Source: Clostridia bacterium (GTDB taxonomy: Bacteria > Bacillota > Clostridia > Oscillospirales > CAG-272). Taken from it: DNA of 27,710 nt. Shown here in pieces: positions 8,888 to 16,200 of the stretch. Positions within the stretch are counted from its first letter, which is position 1. Every line of letters starts with the position of its first letter. The position numbers were made by a program, and so were the translations under genes. Location of the stretch: contig JAFQWT010000200.1 in the NCBI GenBank assembly GCA_017407375.1, positions 1-27,710 of the forward strand, given 5' to 3'. A model generated the notes under the pieces. That model had not been told where the DNA came from and did not search any database. It saw nothing but the letters and a program-made list of their open reading frames with translations.

Positions 8888-9862
8888 ATGCGTGAGCTGA
8901 CGATCGGGAAGAACGATGCGGGCCAGCGGCTTGACAAGTTTCTTTCCAAGGCCCTGCCCGACCTGCCAAAGTCCCTGCTTTACAAGTCGGTCAGGACGAA
9001 AAAGATCAAAAGGAACCGCAAGCGCACCGACCCCGCCGAGATCCTCCTCGAGGGGGACGTCCTCCAGCTCTTTCTCTCCGAGGAGTTCTTCGGTGCCGAG
9101 GAGGACGTCACCGCCGTCCTTGCGGCCATCACGCCGCACGTCCACGTGGTGTACGAGGACGAGAACATCCTCCTTCTCGATAAGCCCGCGGGCGTTTCGG
9201 TCCATGAGGACGAGGAAAACCGCACGAACACCCTTCTTACCCACCTGCAGGCGTATCTTTACCGGAAGGGCGAGTACGACCCCCGCGCCGAGCAGTCCTT
9301 TGCCCCCGCGCTCTGCAACCGTATTGACCGCAACACGGCAGGCATCGTCATTGCCGCCAAGAATGCCGAGGCGCTCCGTGTGATGAACGAAAAGATACGG
9401 GCGCGGGAGCTTGACAAGCGCTACCTCTGCGCCGTTCACGGCCACCCCACCCCCGCCGAGGCCACGCTCTCGGCCTGGCTCCTCCGCAACGAGACGACAA
9501 AGACGGTAAGCATCTTTGACCGTGACGCCCCCCGCGGCGCCCAGGCGATCCGCACGCGTTACCGGACCCTCGCCACCTCACCCGACCGCGCCCTCCTTGA
9601 GGTCACGCTCCTCACGGGCCGCACCCACCAGATCCGCGCGCACATGGCGCACGTTGGTCACCCCCTCGTCGGGGACGGCAAGTACGGCAAAAACGCCGCC
9701 GATAAGCGGGATGGCTACCGCCATCAGGCGCTGGTCGCCTACCGCCTCGGCTTTACCTTCCGCGGTGAGCCGACCGCCCTCGATTACCTCTCGGGCAAGA
9801 CCTTCACCCTCCCCCCGGAGCGCATCTGGTTCCTCTCGGATTTTCCCGCGGTGGAGCTATAA
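8888..9862 (+). CDS. RluA/RluD-family RNA pseudouridine synthase
   Basis: This 324-residue enzyme would convert selected uridines in ribosomal (or transfer) RNA to pseudouridine. Residues 1-70 look like an S4-type RNA-binding domain (AGQRLDKFLSKALPDLPKSLLYKSVRTKKIKRN). The catalytic domain follows, with the motif NRIDRNTAG containing the nucleophile Asp147, KRYLCAVHG, and the C-terminal signature LLTGRTHQIRAHMAHVGHPLVGD. The open frame extends back to 8810, but the extension overlaps the upstream gene and is low-complexity. The ATG at 8888, one base after the upstream stop, begins exactly where the S4 domain begins. Which RluA-type subgroup and which RNA site it modifies cannot be told from sequence alone. 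Confidence 0.92.
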   Translation: MRELTIGKNDAGQRLDKFLSKALPDLPKSLLYKSVRTKKIKRNRKRTDPAEILLEGDVLQLFLSEEFFGAEEDVTAVLAAITPHVHVVYEDENILLLDKPAGVSVHEDEENRTNTLLTHLQAYLYRKGEYDPRAEQSFAPALCNRIDRNTAGIVIAAKNAEALRVMNEKIRARELDKRYLCAVHGHPTPAEATLSAWLLRNETTKTVSIFDRDAPRGAQAIRTRYRTLATSPDRALLEVTLLTGRTHQIRAHMAHVGHPLVGDGKYGKNAADKRDGYRHQALVAYRLGFTFRGEPTALDYLSGKTFTLPPERIWFLSDFPAVEL

Positions 9863-9894
9863 AAAAAGCAAGCACACAGTGCTTGCTCTTTTTA
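9861..9894. terminator. Bidirectional Rho-independent terminator
   Basis: The 8-bp stem GCAAGCAC (9868-9875) pairs with GTGCTTGC (9879-9886) around the loop ACA. It is flanked by seven A on the left and CTTTTT on the right, so both strands show a U-tract. It separates the convergent pseudouridine synthase (plus) and small multidrug export gene (minus). Confidence 0.88.
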
Positions 9895-9956
9895 TAAATA
9901 CAAGGCCCCTTATTTCTCCACCGCGAGATAATACGGCGTCCGTCCATACGCCCTCC

Positions 9957-10424
9957 TTACAAAAGGAACGAAAGCCCGCCAAGGATGCCGCCCGTGATAA
10001 GCGACATGATGACCCCCGCGGTCAGCACACCGAGAAAGATCGAGAGGAAGGCGTAACGCTTTTTCATATCAAACATGGCCGCAATGAGCGCACCCGTCCA
10101 CGCGCCCGTGCCGGGCAGGGGGATCGCCACAAAGAGGTAAAGGCCAAGGGCGGCGTACTTTTGTACCTTTTGAAAGCCCTTTTGCGCCTTTTCTATGACC
10201 CAGTTAGCCACACGGTTAAAGAAGCGCACGCGGCACCTCTGCATAAAGAGGAGCACCCGCTTGACAAAAAAGAGGATCACGGGCACGGGCAGGCAGTTGC
10301 CGACAATGGCAAGGGCATAGGTAAAGAGGGGGTCAAGGCCAAACGAGAGGCCGTAGGGAATGGCACCGCGCAGCTCAATGAGCGGCACCATGGAGATCAG
10401 AAAAACGATGAGATAGTGGATCAC
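9957..10424 (-). CDS. Small multidrug export family membrane protein (COG2426)
   Basis: A 155-residue integral membrane protein with hallmarks of the small multidrug export family: ISMVPLIELRGAIPYG near the N-terminus, and the glycine/proline-rich re-entrant region VAIPLPGTGAWTGALIAAMF. The family is named for weak export activity. The real substrate is uncertain, and a relation to the DedA/VTT superfamily is often discussed. About four hydrophobic segments are visible (residues 2-16, 33-52, 91-119 and 124-150). The frame opens at a GTG at 10433, but that codon directly abuts the Shine-Dalgarno AAGGGAGG (10433-10440). The GTG at 10424, eight bases downstream, is the better start. Its promoter (10457-10485) is embedded in the hairpin that follows the ribbon-helix-helix gene. 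Confidence 0.88.
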   Translation of the reverse strand: MIHYLIVFLISMVPLIELRGAIPYGLSFGLDPLFTYALAIVGNCLPVPVILFFVKRVLLFMQRCRVRFFNRVANWVIEKAQKGFQKVQKYAALGLYLFVAIPLPGTGAWTGALIAAMFDMKKRYAFLSIFLGVLTAGVIMSLITGGILGGLSFLL

Positions 10425-10456
10425 TCCGCACACCTCCCTTCGTGGAATACACCATT

Positions 10457-10485
10457 AGTATAGCACAAATCCCCTTGCGAGGCAA
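10457..10485 (-). promoter_or_regulatory. Sigma-A-type promoter for the small multidrug export gene
   Basis: On the minus strand: TTGCCT (10480-10485), a 17-bp spacer and TATACT (10457-10462) with TGC before it. The -35 and most of the spacer lie inside the hairpin at 10466-10494. Confidence 0.65.
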
Positions 10486-10500
10486 GGGGATTTGTTTTTT
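10466..10500. terminator. Strong hairpin between the ribbon-helix-helix gene and the export gene
   Basis: A perfect 13-bp stem, CAAATCCCCTTGC (10466-10478) with GCAAGGGGATTTG (10482-10494), loop GAG. On the plus strand it is followed by TTTTTT, the form of an intrinsic terminator, but no plus-strand gene precedes it. On the minus strand it starts four bases after the ribbon-helix-helix stop and lacks a U-tract. It may end the SPFH operon poorly, block antisense transcription, or act as both. Confidence 0.6.
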
Positions 10501-10723
10501 ACTTTTTTGCCTTGGTATCCTCGGGCAGAGTGAGGTCGAGTGGCGCGTCGATCTCCTCGCCCACGTAGTGACCGTTTTTCTTCCGTTGCTTGACGCATTC
10601 CGTCAGCAAGTATTCGATCTGCCCGTTGACCGAGCGGAAGTCGTCCTCCGCCCAGGAGACCAGGGCGGCATAGAGGCGCTCGGAGAGGCGGAGCGGCACC
10701 TGCTTTTTTCCGTTGTCGCTCAT
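10499..10723 (-). CDS. Ribbon-helix-helix (Arc-type) DNA-binding protein
   Basis: A 74-residue protein with a single Arc/MetJ-type fold. The strand KKQVPLRLSERLYAALVSWA leads into helix A, and SVNGQIEYLLTECVKQRKK forms the turn and helix B. The charged tail is probably flexible. Such proteins bind DNA as dimers, the strand entering the major groove, often cooperatively at two half-operators. The frame opens at a TTG at 10726, but the ATG at 10723 overlaps the SPFH stop (TGATG) and gives the usual translational coupling. It is the second gene of a two-gene operon with the SPFH protein. A paired palindrome over that operon's -10 box (11766-11784) is a plausible site for autorepression, though this is inference. 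Confidence 0.85.
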   Translation of the reverse strand: MSDNGKKQVPLRLSERLYAALVSWAEDDFRSVNGQIEYLLTECVKQRKKNGHYVGEEIDAPLDLTLPEDTKAKK

Positions 10724-11742
10724 CAATAAAGACTACCCGAGTTCACAATGGGCTGGGCATCGCGGTTGCCGCACAGCACCACAAGGAGGTTCGAGACCAT
10801 GGCCGCCTTGCGCTCCTCATCCAGCGTCACCGTGCCGTTGGCGGCGAGGCGCTCAAGCGCCATCTCCACCATGCCGACCGCCCCGTCCACGATCATTTTG
10901 CGTGCGTCGATCACGGCGGAGGCCTGCTGCCGCTGGAGCATCATCGCGGCGATCTCGGGCGCGTAGGCAAGGTAGGTGATGCGCGCCTCAATGATCTCGA
11001 TGCCCGCCTCGCGGACACGCCCGGCGATCTCCTCGCGAATGCGTGAGGCCACAAGCTCGCTCGAGCCGCGCAGGGAGCCGTCATCGGCCAGGCCGTCCCC
11101 CGTGGTATCCACGTTCGGCGCTACGTCGTAGGGGTAGAGACGGACGATGTTACGGAGCGAGGAATCGCACTGGAGCGAAAGGAATTCCTTGAAGTTGTCC
11201 ACGTTGAACACCGCCGCCGCCGTGTCCACGATGCGCCAGGTCACGGCAATGCCGATCTCCACGGGCGTGCCAAGGCAGTCGTTGATCTTCTGGCGGTTGT
11301 TCGAGAGGGTCATCACCTTCAGCGAGAGCTTCTTGGAGGGGACCTCCACCGTCGCCGCCCCCTGCTTTTGCGCGGGCAGTGCCGTTGTGGTGACGTCACC
11401 GCTCTGGTTCAGCTTGGTCTTGGCCGCGGGGTTGACCGCCACCGAGAAGGGGTTGACAAAGTAAAAGCCGTCTCCCTTCAGCGTGCCGACGTACTTACCG
11501 AAGAGGGTCAGCACCAGGGCCTCCTGGGGCTTTAACACCTTAAAGCCGGGGAGAAGGATCCAGCAAAGGCAAAGGTAAGCCATGCCAATGCCAAAGAGAA
11601 TGCCGCCAAGGACGGTCTGCTCGCTCCCCTCCAGAAGGACGGCCCCCACGGCAATGAGGGCAATCGAGAGAAGGCAGCCGAGGATAAAAAGGATAAGGAT
11701 CGGCATGCCGCGCTTTTTTGTGGTCAGGATCTTTTCTTGCAT
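10723..11742 (-). CDS. SPFH/Band 7 domain membrane protein
   Basis: A 339-residue member of the stomatin/prohibitin/flotillin superfamily. Two hydrophobic segments (about residues 13-38 and 42-66) anchor it. The SPFH domain follows: FKVLKPQEALVLTLFGKYVGTLKGDGFYFVNPF, then GTPVEIGIAVTWRIVDTAAAVFNVDNFKEFL, RIREEIAGRVREAGIEIIEARITYLAYAPEIAAMML, and a coiled region with QRQQASAVIDARK. Family members oligomerise into membrane scaffolds or microdomains. No partner protease (NfeD or FtsH type) is adjacent. GGAGG lies nine bases before the ATG. The promoter at 11776-11804 and the paired palindrome at 11766-11784 lie directly upstream. Expression probably depends on the ribbon-helix-helix protein encoded behind it. 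Confidence 0.92.
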   Translation of the reverse strand: MQEKILTTKKRGMPILILFILGCLLSIALIAVGAVLLEGSEQTVLGGILFGIGMAYLCLCWILLPGFKVLKPQEALVLTLFGKYVGTLKGDGFYFVNPFSVAVNPAAKTKLNQSGDVTTTALPAQKQGAATVEVPSKKLSLKVMTLSNNRQKINDCLGTPVEIGIAVTWRIVDTAAAVFNVDNFKEFLSLQCDSSLRNIVRLYPYDVAPNVDTTGDGLADDGSLRGSSELVASRIREEIAGRVREAGIEIIEARITYLAYAPEIAAMMLQRQQASAVIDARKMIVDGAVGMVEMALERLAANGTVTLDEERKAAMVSNLLVVLCGNRDAQPIVNSGSLY

Positions 11743-11765
11743 AACAAAACACCTCCGATGTTATC

Positions 11766-11784
11766 TGATATCAAAATGATATCA
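11766..11784. promoter_or_regulatory. Paired TGATATCA palindromes, candidate operator
   Basis: Two identical 8-bp perfect palindromes, TGATATCA at 11766-11773 and 11777-11784, are separated by AAA, so their centres are 11 bp apart, about one helical turn. The right copy covers the -10 hexamer of the SPFH promoter. The arrangement fits cooperative binding by two ribbon-helix-helix dimers. Confidence 0.6.
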
Positions 11785-11804
11785 CATTGGAGGGGCTTTG
11801 TCAA
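11776..11804 (-). promoter_or_regulatory. Sigma-A-type promoter for the SPFH/ribbon-helix-helix operon
   Basis: On the minus strand: consensus TTGACA (11799-11804), a 17-bp spacer and TATCAT (11776-11781), preceded by TGA (extended -10). It lies 33 bases upstream of the SPFH ATG. Confidence 0.8.
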
Positions 11805-11823
11805 GGGGAAAATAGAAATTTTT

Positions 11824-12807
11824 TTACGGCTTGCAGGTGAGGCAGGGGGTGTAGCCCTCGGCAATGAGGTCGGCACGGTCACCGAGGAACTCGGCGCGGT
11901 TCTCCTCCTTGATGGAGGTGGCGTAGCGGCAGTCCTCAAGGTGGAATTTGTCGGTATTTGTGTTGATGACGTAGGCCGTGCCCGCGGTATCCTCACCGTC
12001 CGGCTCCTCGGCAGTGGGGGGCGCTTCCGTCGAGAGCCAGCTCCCGCCCGTCGCGTAGTCGATCGTGATGCCGGGCTGGACGTTATAAATATAAACGTTG
12101 AAGCAAATGCCGTCGATGGAGTCGCCCTCGTCCTCGACCGAATAGGCCTCGATGAGAACGCCGTTGGCCACAAGGTTATCGCCCGTGTAAACGGGTGTCA
12201 CTCGGTACAGCACGTGGTTGCCCGTCTCCTTGACGTAGGCGGCCACCATATCCTCAAAGGGAAGCATGCCGTCCACGTTCATGTAACGCGTCCCCGTGAT
12301 GAGGTTGCGCTCGTTGGCGTTTTCCCCCGTCAGCTGAAAGCCGATGAGGTGACAGCGGTTGTAAAGGTACTTGCTGCTGACGATATCGTACTTCACGGTG
12401 TGCCAGCCCGAGGGCTTGACCATACCGATCGAGCCGCGCTCCTCGGTGGGCATGAGATCGGTGCCGATGCACGCCATGACCACGCCGCACCGCCCGAGCG
12501 CGTCGAGCGGAGCAAAGGTCTCGTAGGATTCTACGGTCAGATCGTCCTCGTCAAAGAAGGGAACGTTATGGTTGACGATCGCGTAGGGGCTACCCGTGTA
12601 GGGCGGTACCTCCAGGGGCGAGGCCGCCTCTCCCGGCGTCGGCGCCGTCGTTACGGGCGCGGTAGTGGTTGCGGGCGCGGTAGTGGTAACGGGTGCGGTG
12701 GTCGTGGCGCCCGTGGTATCGCCGCCCTCACCGAGAAGTCCGCACCCCGAAAGGAGGAGCGAGAGAAGGAGAAGGAGCGAAAGGACGGATAAAAGACGGG
12801 ATCTCAT
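11824..12807 (-). CDS. Secreted lipoprotein DNA/RNA non-specific endonuclease
   Basis: A 327-residue surface nuclease. The N-terminus is a lipoprotein signal (MRSRLL, a Leu-rich core, lipobox LSGC with Cys22), followed by a Thr/Ala/Pro linker built from repeated TTTAP-like units up to about residue 55. The catalytic part is a beta-beta-alpha-metal nuclease of the EndA/streptodornase type: YNRCHLIGFQLTG with the general base His153, then ENANERNLITGTRYMN with metal-binding Asn168. The last 50 residues form a small Cys-containing module (YVINTNTDKFH..C, CLTC) seen at the end of many clostridial surface nucleases. The ATG at 12807 has GGGAGG upstream and overlaps the previous stop (ATGA). The longer frame from 12834 is not needed. 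Roles in nutrient DNA use or DNA uptake are inference. Confidence 0.92.
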   Translation of the reverse strand: MRSRLLSVLSLLLLLSLLLSGCGLLGEGGDTTGATTTAPVTTTAPATTTAPVTTAPTPGEAASPLEVPPYTGSPYAIVNHNVPFFDEDDLTVESYETFAPLDALGRCGVVMACIGTDLMPTEERGSIGMVKPSGWHTVKYDIVSSKYLYNRCHLIGFQLTGENANERNLITGTRYMNVDGMLPFEDMVAAYVKETGNHVLYRVTPVYTGDNLVANGVLIEAYSVEDEGDSIDGICFNVYIYNVQPGITIDYATGGSWLSTEAPPTAEEPDGEDTAGTAYVINTNTDKFHLEDCRYATSIKEENRAEFLGDRADLIAEGYTPCLTCKP

Positions 12808-13214
12808 TTTTGGAATACCTCCCTCGTAATGCATTTGTGGGAATAACCGATAAGCTCGGTCGTGTCGGTCAGGCGGTAGCCCTCCGCGCGCGGGTCAAGG
12901 TCCAGCCGCGTGTCGTAGGGGTAGGCCTCACCCCAGGAGTAAACGATCAGCCGCGCGATCCTTTCGCGGTAGGGAAGGAGGGGCAGGTTCTCAACGAACA
13001 CCACGTCCCCCGCCCCGGCGGTTTGCAGGCAGTCCTCCCTCACGGTGGGGGCAAGCCCCGCGCCCGTCAGAAGCTTTTCCGAGTAGGGGTGGCAAAGGAG
13101 CCGCCCCCCTTTGAGAAGCGTGCCAAGGTCGGCAAGCATCACGCGGTCACGGCTTTGCCGCCGCCCCGCAAACAGCATGCCGCCGCGGGTGTCGGTACAA
13201 ACGACCACCGTCAT
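12804..13214 (-). CDS. Uncharacterised 136-residue protein, coupled to the nuclease gene
   Basis: I recognise the pattern as a small clostridial family without an established function. Homologues are sometimes labelled ribonuclease Z in genomes, which this sequence does not support because the HxHxDH motif is absent. Visible blocks are MTVVVCTDTRGGMLF, RRQSRDRVMLADL, GDVVFVENLPLLPYRERIARLIVYSW and a C-terminal DTTELIGYSHKCITREVF. Alternating strands and helices suggest a small alpha/beta fold. There is no signal peptide. The ATG at 13214 has AGGGAG six bases upstream; the frame open to 13259 adds only low-complexity residues. The stop overlaps the start of the nuclease gene by ATGA, so the two proteins are probably made together. 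A role in nuclease production or control of self-damage would be speculation. Confidence 0.78.
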   Translation of the reverse strand: MTVVVCTDTRGGMLFAGRRQSRDRVMLADLGTLLKGGRLLCHPYSEKLLTGAGLAPTVREDCLQTAGAGDVVFVENLPLLPYRERIARLIVYSWGEAYPYDTRLDLDPRAEGYRLTDTTELIGYSHKCITREVFQK

Positions 13215-13229
13215 AGGTCTCTCCCTTCT

Positions 13230-13244
13230 GCCGCCAACGGCGGC
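13230..13244. other. Hairpin in the leader of the 136-residue protein gene
   Basis: GCCGCC (13230-13235) pairs with GGCGGC (13239-13244) around AAC, just upstream of the ribosome binding site of the leftward gene. There is no U-tract on either strand, so it is not a terminator. A leader structure affecting translation is possible, but a 6-bp GC stem is not rare in this GC-rich DNA. Confidence 0.35.
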
Positions 13245-13301
13245 GGTCAACGGAGGCATATGCCGTCCGTAAATGGCGATAACGGTAAAGAAAACCTTGC
13301 A

Positions 13302-14417
13302 TCAGACCAAAAACCCTTCAAGGAAAGCGCGCAGGCGCGAGTAGGTAACCTCACCCACCCCCACGGGGGTCGCCGCCGCCAGCTCACGCTCCATGGCGTC
13401 CGTGAGCGCACGGCAAAGGGGGGTGTCGGCGTTTTTCACCGTGAGGTTCAGCTCGTCCAGTTGGCAGAAGGCCTTCTTTGTGATGTTGGTCGAGCCGAAG
13501 GAGATGGCCCCCTCGGTCGCAAGGAGCTTGGTGTGGAGCATCTTCTCGGAAAGGCGCACCTCAATGCCGCCGTCCGTAAGGGCCAAAAGACGCGCCACCG
13601 TTTTGCGGTTGGTGTCGTTTTGGTAGTTCGCCCGTGAAGGAATCATCACGGTGACGCGCACGCCGCGCTTTTGCGCGCGCACGATGGCATCGAGAAAGCG
13701 CGGCAGGGGTGAGAGGTAGGCCATCACGATAAGGAGGCGCTCACGTGCCGCATCGATGAGCGAGAGGTAATGCTCCTCCATCTCAAAGCGGCCTCCCTCC
13801 TTGAGATTCATCGGGAACAGAAGCTCGCCGTCGAGCGGTGCGCCCGCACGGCGGTCGAGAAAGGCGCGGACAATGTCCTCGCCGTCCAGGCGCACCATAA
13901 GATCTCCGTACACGCGCCCCTCGCGGTCGGCGCCGTTTTCCTTGTCCTCCACGTTGACTCCGCCAAGGAACAGCACCCGTCCGTCGATGATGTAGAACTT
14001 CGAGTGGTCGGCCTTGTGACGGTCACAGTCAAGCGCGATGCGCGGGTGAGTGAGAATGGCGCGGTAAAGCTCGCTTTCCTCGTCCTTTTGTGGAGGGAGC
14101 GCGGTCTTCTCGCGGTAAAATATCGAGAGGGCGTGGGCCTTCAGCCGCTCGATCGGGCTCTGCCTTTTGTGAAAAAAGGAGCGGCGGCATTCCTCGGCCT
14201 TCTCAAGGACCGCCCCGTAGCGATCGACCGAGAGCTGCACCGAAACGCCGCGGTCGGCGGCCTCCAGCACGGCGCGCGCCATACGGTTGCCGATGGCATC
14301 GTCTCGCCAGATGAACATGTTGATGACAACACTTTCCTTAGCCGCCGCGATGGCCTCCAGGATGGCGGGAAAGGCCTCCCTGCCATCCACAAGCAGGGTG
14401 CAACGTGCGTCGGTCAT
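13302..14417 (-). CDS. Phospholipase D / cardiolipin synthase-like protein
   Basis: A 371-residue protein with two HKD half-sites, the signature of phospholipase D-type phosphatidyl transferases. The first is HSKFYIIDG (His138, Lys140, Asp145) followed by GGVN. The second is HTKLLATEG (His295, Lys297), where Glu302 replaces the usual Asp, followed by GSTN. Bacterial cardiolipin synthases have the same arrangement plus N-terminal membrane segments. This protein has none, so it resembles soluble ClsB/C-like or YwiE-short forms. The ATG at 14417 overlaps the amidohydrolase stop (ATGA) and has GAGGG upstream. The frame continues to 14465 without homology. The reaction is probably cardiolipin formation or phosphodiester transfer; nuclease activity cannot be excluded. 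Confidence 0.88.
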   Translation of the reverse strand: MTDARCTLLVDGREAFPAILEAIAAAKESVVINMFIWRDDAIGNRMARAVLEAADRGVSVQLSVDRYGAVLEKAEECRRSFFHKRQSPIERLKAHALSIFYREKTALPPQKDEESELYRAILTHPRIALDCDRHKADHSKFYIIDGRVLFLGGVNVEDKENGADREGRVYGDLMVRLDGEDIVRAFLDRRAGAPLDGELLFPMNLKEGGRFEMEEHYLSLIDAARERLLIVMAYLSPLPRFLDAIVRAQKRGVRVTVMIPSRANYQNDTNRKTVARLLALTDGGIEVRLSEKMLHTKLLATEGAISFGSTNITKKAFCQLDELNLTVKNADTPLCRALTDAMERELAAATPVGVGEVTYSRLRAFLEGFLV

Positions 14418-15262
14418 ACGCCCTCGGGCTTCGGGAGCCCAAGGAAGCGGAAGAGATTGTCGCAATAGATGCGGCTCTTCACCTCGTCGGACACCCCGAA
14501 CTCGCGGTAGAGCGCCTCGTCGCGCTCGATGACGCCCTTGGCGTAGTCCTTGTTGTAGGTATTGGCGGTCACGTCGATGCCGAACATCGTGTTGTGCGAG
14601 ATGTCGTACACCCCACCGAACATACGCTCAAACATCATACGGCGGTAAAAGCCGGGCGTGCCGGGCGCCACGTCAATGAACATCTCGGCCGTCCGTCCGT
14701 GGACACGGCGCGTGTAGTTGATCTTGCCGAACATCGCGAGGCACTCGTCCATCCAGGGCCAGGCGCAATGCGCCAACGAAAAGCGGAGATTCGGTACGGT
14801 GAGGAGCGCCTCGTAGCTCTCGGGGTGCAGGTACTTGGACGAGGCCGAGTCGTTCCAGAGGCCGCCCGCGTGATAGATGACGGGCTTGCCAAGCTCGGCG
14901 ATCTCGTGCATCAGGCGCATATTTTTCTTGCAGTCGGCGTGGTAGTTGTAGGGAATGAGCTTAAAGGCGACGATGCCGCGCTCGGCGGCTATACGCACCT
15001 TTTTTCGGATACCGCGCTCATCGGGGTGGATCCAGAGCACGGGGAAAAGGCGCCCTTCGTACCCGTCACACCATTCAAGCACGCGCTCAAGGCGCTGCTC
15101 GAATCCGACACCTCCGTGGGCGTACTGCGTATTATCGACATCGGGCGCATCGGAAAAAATGCAGGCACCGTAGACCCCCACCTCCTCCATCGAGGTGAGG
15201 AGCTTCTTTGGCTCGGCGGGCAGAAGCCCGTGGGAATGCATGTGCATATCGTAGATCTTCAT
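14414..15262 (-). CDS. Amidohydrolase-family metal-dependent hydrolase
   Basis: A 282-residue TIM-barrel hydrolase of the amidohydrolase-2 type. The metal-binding HxH motif lies at the start of strand 1 (KIYDMHMHSHG, His7 and His9). Later landmarks are FKLIPYNYHAD, GKPVIYHAGGLWND, NLRFSLAHCAWPWMDE and the terminal YCDNLFRFLGL, all in the order expected for the family. The substrate is unknown; relatives act on cyclic or acyl amides and as decarboxylases. The start at 15262 is fixed by GGAAAGGAG seven bases upstream and by the ATGA overlap with the GNAT stop. The long upstream extension to 15433 is a shadow of the GNAT gene. It is part of the ten-gene leftward string. Confidence 0.88.
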   Translation of the reverse strand: MKIYDMHMHSHGLLPAEPKKLLTSMEEVGVYGACIFSDAPDVDNTQYAHGGVGFEQRLERVLEWCDGYEGRLFPVLWIHPDERGIRKKVRIAAERGIVAFKLIPYNYHADCKKNMRLMHEIAELGKPVIYHAGGLWNDSASSKYLHPESYEALLTVPNLRFSLAHCAWPWMDECLAMFGKINYTRRVHGRTAEMFIDVAPGTPGFYRRMMFERMFGGVYDISHNTMFGIDVTANTYNKDYAKGVIERDEALYREFGVSDEVKSRIYCDNLFRFLGLPKPEGV

Positions 15263-15786
15263 AGGGAGACTCCTTTCCATTCTTTCCCGTACACCTCGCG
15301 GTAGAGCTGCGCGGCGACGGCTTCGGCATCGTTTAACGGTCGGGGATAGGACAAAAGGCAAAGCGGCGTCGGCGCATCGCCCTCGCGGTAGGGCGGCTGG
15401 AGATAGGGCAGGGGATCGCGGTGAAAGCCGCACCGCGCGTAAAAGCCAAGGCGGCGCTCGGCCATGGGGGAGATGGGCGGCTCGGCCTCAAGGACGATGG
15501 GAAGCCCCTCGGCGGCAAGGAGCGCCAGCACCCGTGCCCCAAGGCCGCGGTTGCGGTAGTCGGGATAGATGAGAAGATGCTCGATGAAGAGAAGGCCGTC
15601 AAGCCGCCAAAGGCCCACACAGCCAAGGAGCTCTCCCTCCTCCACAACGTGAAGGAGCGCGTAGCGCCCCTCGGAAAGGAGGGCGCGGGCCGCCTCGCGG
15701 TCACGGCGCTCCTCGGGCGGGAAGGCCTCCTCCAGCGCATCGTATACCGAGGCAAAGTCCTCGGCCGTGACAGGATAAAGCTGCAT
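15259..15786 (-). CDS. GNAT-family N-acetyltransferase
   Basis: A 175-residue acetyltransferase of the GNAT fold, which transfers an acyl group from acyl-CoA to an amine. The core is LLFIEHLLIYPDYRNRGLGARVLALLA, containing the acetyl-CoA pyrophosphate-binding R-x-x-G-x-G/A motif, followed by ERRLGFYARCGFHRDPLPYLQPPY, typical of strand 6 and 7 in this family. The substrate is unknown. The ATG has GAGG seven bases upstream. It starts nine bases after the DUF3842 gene and overlaps the amidohydrolase start by ATGA, so translation of both is probably coupled. Confidence 0.9.
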   Translation of the reverse strand: MQLYPVTAEDFASVYDALEEAFPPEERRDREAARALLSEGRYALLHVVEEGELLGCVGLWRLDGLLFIEHLLIYPDYRNRGLGARVLALLAAEGLPIVLEAEPPISPMAERRLGFYARCGFHRDPLPYLQPPYREGDAPTPLCLLSYPRPLNDAEAVAAQLYREVYGKEWKGVSL

Positions 15787-15795
15787 ACCGTTTCC

Positions 15796-16200
15796 TCACA
15801 TAAGGGCGCGGAGGGCGGCCACGGCCTCCCCCACCAGCTCGGTGACCGACTGCGGCTTCACGCCGACCACGCGGTTTTTGCAGCGGCTCATGGGCAAAAG
15901 GAGCTTTTCGGCACGGCTCGCGCCCACCGCCAGCGCCATGGCGGGCGTGACCTCACCAAGGAGGGCGTCGGCACACACGATCCCCACAGGCCCCAAGATC
16001 ACGTCGGCATCGCGGCAGGCCACGATCACGGGGTTCTCGCCCGTGGCGCCGCCGTCAGCCCCCGCCTTCATCATGGCGGCGGTGGCGCTGGCGTTGGTGC
16101 CGATGGCCAGGACCTCGCAGGCAAGGCCCGCCTTTTTTATCTCGGCCACAAGGAGCGCTCCAAGGCGCCCGCCCTGGCCGTCAATGATCACAGCTTTCAC
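15796..16200 (-). CDS. DUF3842 family protein
   Basis: A 134-residue protein of the uncharacterised DUF3842 family, common in Clostridia. Landmarks are the N-terminal KAVIIDGQGGRLG, a Gly-rich turn after the first strand that looks like a nucleotide-binding loop, GADGGATGENPVIVACRDADVILGPVGIV, and MSRCKNRVVGVKPQSVTELV. A Rossmann-like alpha/beta fold is likely, and no function is established. The start is a GTG whose first bases overlap the upstream stop (GTGA). No better ATG exists, and MKAVIIDGQGG is the usual family N-terminus. Confidence 0.88.
   Translation of the reverse strand: MKAVIIDGQGGRLGALLVAEIKKAGLACEVLAIGTNASATAAMMKAGADGGATGENPVIVACRDADVILGPVGIVCADALLGEVTPAMALAVGASRAEKLLLPMSRCKNRVVGVKPQSVTELVGEAVAALRALM

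Noticed and set aside
9861..9947. Minus-strand frame starting at 9947 with a good GGAGG after the export gene stop
   Set aside because: It would read straight through the bidirectional terminator into antisense of the pseudouridine synthase and has no recognisable protein content.
12804..13214. Ribonuclease Z
   Set aside because: I recall this label for homologues, but the metallo-beta-lactamase motif HxHxDH is absent and the protein is far too short.
13230..13244. Terminator upstream of the 136-residue protein gene
   Set aside because: The 6-bp GC stem has no U-tract on either strand.
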